DNA from: Clostridia bacterium
GTDB taxonomy: Bacteria > Bacillota > Clostridia > Oscillospirales > CAG-272
Reading direction: 5' to 3'
Assembly: GCA_017444735.1 (NCBI GenBank)
Contig: JAFSWB010000066.1
Location: 1 to 44,839, forward strand
Length of the DNA stretch: 44,839 nt
In this document: piece after piece, positions 43,565 through 44,839 of the stretch
How positions within the stretch are numbered: position 1 is the stretch's first letter
How the letters are laid out: the number at the start of each line of letters is the position of its first letter
Notes under the pieces: generated by a model
Told to the model about the DNA's origin: nothing
Database searches by the model: none
Seen by the model: only the letters and a program-made list of their open reading frames with translations
Translations under genes and position numbers: made by a program

Positions 43565-44596
43565 TTGAAAAAACTGATTTGTTTTGTCGCGGCTTGTCTG
43601 ATCCTCGCGCTCGTTTCCTGCTCGCAGACCGTGAAGAACGAGCCGGAAGGGGCGGGAAGAGTCAAAAACAGCTCCGCCGTGACCGAAACGGCGGGTCCCG
43701 ACGGGACCGATAAGGCGACGGGGACCGCTCCCTCCGCCGATCCCGCGCCGACGGGGTACGCCTCCTTCTCGGGAAGCTCCGCCGCGGGCGATCTCGTCTA
43801 CGTCCGCGCGGACGGCGAGAAGGTGAGCGATTTCTCGTTCCTTGACGGCAAGAGCCGCGAGTATGTGCCCGACTGCGGCGACCCGGACACGGGGTCGTGG
43901 TACTGCGGCAAGACCGAACGCGATCCCGAGACCGGAGAGGTCAGAAAAATTTGGGACAGATCGGATGAAACGCTCGGACTGCTCGCAAAGTACGGCGTAA
44001 TCTATCGCGGGGACGAGAGCCGGAACGTTTGCTATTTCACGTTCGACTGCGATTACGAGTACGGCGGGAACGTGGCGAAGATCCTCGACACGCTGAAGGA
44101 CAAGGGAGTCAAGGCGCTGTTCGTGCTGAACGGGACGATCATCGAATCGAGGCCCGATCTCGTGAAGAGGATGATCGACGAGGGGCACACCGTCGGGAAT
44201 CACGGGAGAAATCACAAGAACATGGCGCGTCTTTCCGTCGACGAGTTCATAAAAGAGGTCGAGGACAACAACGCGCTTCTCCGCGAGAAGATCCCCGGCG
44301 CGCCGTATATGGTCTGGTACCGTCCGCCGTACGGGACGGTGACAGAGTGGGACATGGCGCTCGCCGAGCGGATGGGTCTGAAAAACGCGCTTTATTCGTG
44401 GACGTACGACGACTATCACGACGACGCGCAGCCCGAACCCGCGAGCGCAAAAGAGGCGATCCTGAAGGGGCTTCACCCGGGATGCGTATATATGTTTCAC
44501 CCGAAGTCCACGACCGACGCCGCTGTCATGGGCGAGGTGATCGACGCGATCCGCGCGGCGGGATATGAGATCGAGTCAGTCGAGAATATCAAATAA
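43565..44596 (+). CDS. PdaA-like polysaccharide deacetylase lipoprotein (copy 2)
   Basis: The product is 343 aa from a TTG start behind GGGAG. A lipobox ALVSC (about residues 16-20) and a Pro/Ser/Thr-rich linker come first. The NodB domain (about 155-340) shows TFDCDYEYG (D161), HGRNH (H213, H217), WYRPPYG and a late MFHPKS. It shares domain order and many residues with the gene 17 nt upstream, so it arose by tandem duplication, but motif 1 differs (CDYEYG versus CGYENG). The copies may act on different wall or spore substrates. Confidence 0.84.
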   Translation: MKKLICFVAACLILALVSCSQTVKNEPEGAGRVKNSSAVTETAGPDGTDKATGTAPSADPAPTGYASFSGSSAAGDLVYVRADGEKVSDFSFLDGKSREYVPDCGDPDTGSWYCGKTERDPETGEVRKIWDRSDETLGLLAKYGVIYRGDESRNVCYFTFDCDYEYGGNVAKILDTLKDKGVKALFVLNGTIIESRPDLVKRMIDEGHTVGNHGRNHKNMARLSVDEFIKEVEDNNALLREKIPGAPYMVWYRPPYGTVTEWDMALAERMGLKNALYSWTYDDYHDDAQPEPASAKEAILKGLHPGCVYMFHPKSTTDAAVMGEVIDAIRAAGYEIESVENIK

Positions 44597-44600
44597 TAAG

Positions 44601-44631
44601 AAAAAAAGGGTTCGTTTCCGAGCCCTTTTTT
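44601..44631 (+). terminator. Terminator behind the deacetylase pair
   Basis: GGGTTCG and CGAGCCC (one T-G wobble) pair around TTTC, flanked by A- and T-runs, so the site may work in both directions. Confidence 0.85.
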
Positions 44632-44651
44632 ATTTCGTAGGAGAAATAAGG

Positions 44652-44676
44652 AAAAAAAGCCTGCGGGCTTTTTTAA
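44652..44676. terminator. Second terminator-like hairpin
   Basis: AAAAAAGCC (44653-44661) pairs perfectly with GGCTTTTTT (44666-44674) around TGCG. It is symmetrical and may serve a convergent gene to the right of the window. Confidence 0.75.
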
Positions 44677-44690
44677 TTTAATTTATCTTT

Positions 44691-44740
44691 TGCACTCTTT
44701 TTTTCTCTGGAGAAAAAAAGCCTGCACTGAAAAAAAGAGT
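44691..44740. repeat. Overlapping alternative hairpins
   Basis: TTTTTTTCTC (44698-44707) can pair with GAGAAAAAAA (44710-44719). Alternatively ACTCTTTTTTT (44694-44704) can pair with AAAAAAAGAGT (44730-44740). Both use the same T-run, so the folds exclude each other. TGCACT occurs twice (44691, 44723). Confidence 0.6.
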
Positions 44741-44746
44741 CGCCAT

Positions 44747-44807
44747 GAGGCGGGAGGGTTGAGCGGACGTCGCCTTCGCTCCGTCCTTTACAAACCCCTC
44801 CCGCCTC
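44747..44807. repeat. 12-bp perfect inverted repeat at window end
   Basis: GAGGCGGGAGGG (44747-44758) and CCCTCCCGCCTC (44796-44807) enclose 37 bases with an inner GGACG/CGTCC pairing. Pyrimidine-rich DNA follows to the window end. It could be a terminus of an element that lies outside; no gene is visible. Confidence 0.65.
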
Positions 44808-44839
44808 CTAGCAACCTCCACCCTCCCACCGCGGTGAAA

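Overview
The window comes from a G+C-rich, spore-forming member of the Bacillota, most likely an uncultured Clostridia lineage. The evidence is a near-canonical Spo0A, a DUF3794/SPOCS-type sporulation protein, an AddAB (not RecBCD) recombination pair, RNase M5, an HrcA/CIRCE-controlled groESL operon and strong GGAGG ribosome-binding sites. Promoters are easy to read (TTGACA-like, 17 bp, TATAAT-like). No rRNA, tRNA, CRISPR array or recognisable transposase is visible.

Layout. Positions 1-706 are non-coding and rich in repeats: a 60-bp direct repeat (1-60 and 269-328) flanks an array of short hairpins (87-261). Positions 707-1671 hold an acetyltransferase and a 2H RNA phosphodiesterase (thpR). 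A DUF4143-type ATPase (1878-3197) follows behind a consensus promoter overlapped by TGTGAT-type inverted repeats. On the minus strand are SPFH and NfeD membrane proteins (3277-4679) and a DUF3794 protein (4826-6403). Positions 6593-8766 hold a PH-domain protein, holA and rnmV.

Positions 9169-21727 form one 12.5-kb transport operon. It encodes a giant secreted solute-binding protein, two pairs of CUT1-type sugar permeases, an NHL/TPR/Yip1-like membrane protein and a DUF5696 protein. It has no ATPase of its own, so a shared MsmX-type ATPase is expected. A TtcA-like thiolase-type tRNA enzyme and groES-groEL follow. Directly behind the groEL terminator lies a second hairpin array (24782-24964), leading into an AT-rich gene for a four-helix-bundle (S23/IVS/Avd-like) protein. 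Then come a tiny EF-hand-like gene with a perfect Spo0A box at its promoter, spo0A itself, a YfcE-like phosphodiesterase, and three small co-oriented genes of unknown function (27398-28426).

Positions 28436-33517 are envelope-oriented: an unknown protein, a membrane-anchored protein and a PpiC lipoprotein on the minus strand, divergent from a second, membrane-anchored PpiC protein. Positions 33632-42437 hold addB-addA, a short-chain dehydrogenase and alanine racemase, tightly packed. The window ends with tandem PdaA-like lipoprotein deacetylases (42504-44596), terminators and an inverted-repeat region.

The most unusual signal is the pair of hairpin arrays. Both have the same design: four TGATAT-like spacers on the left, four ATATCA-like spacers on the right, and between them short stems of unrelated sequence that are nevertheless nearly all perfectly self-complementary, mostly with 3-nt loops. 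One array sits directly upstream of the four-helix-bundle gene and the other stands alone between direct repeats. This looks like an autonomous/non-autonomous pair of a small RNA- or DNA-structure-based element that I cannot assign to a named family.
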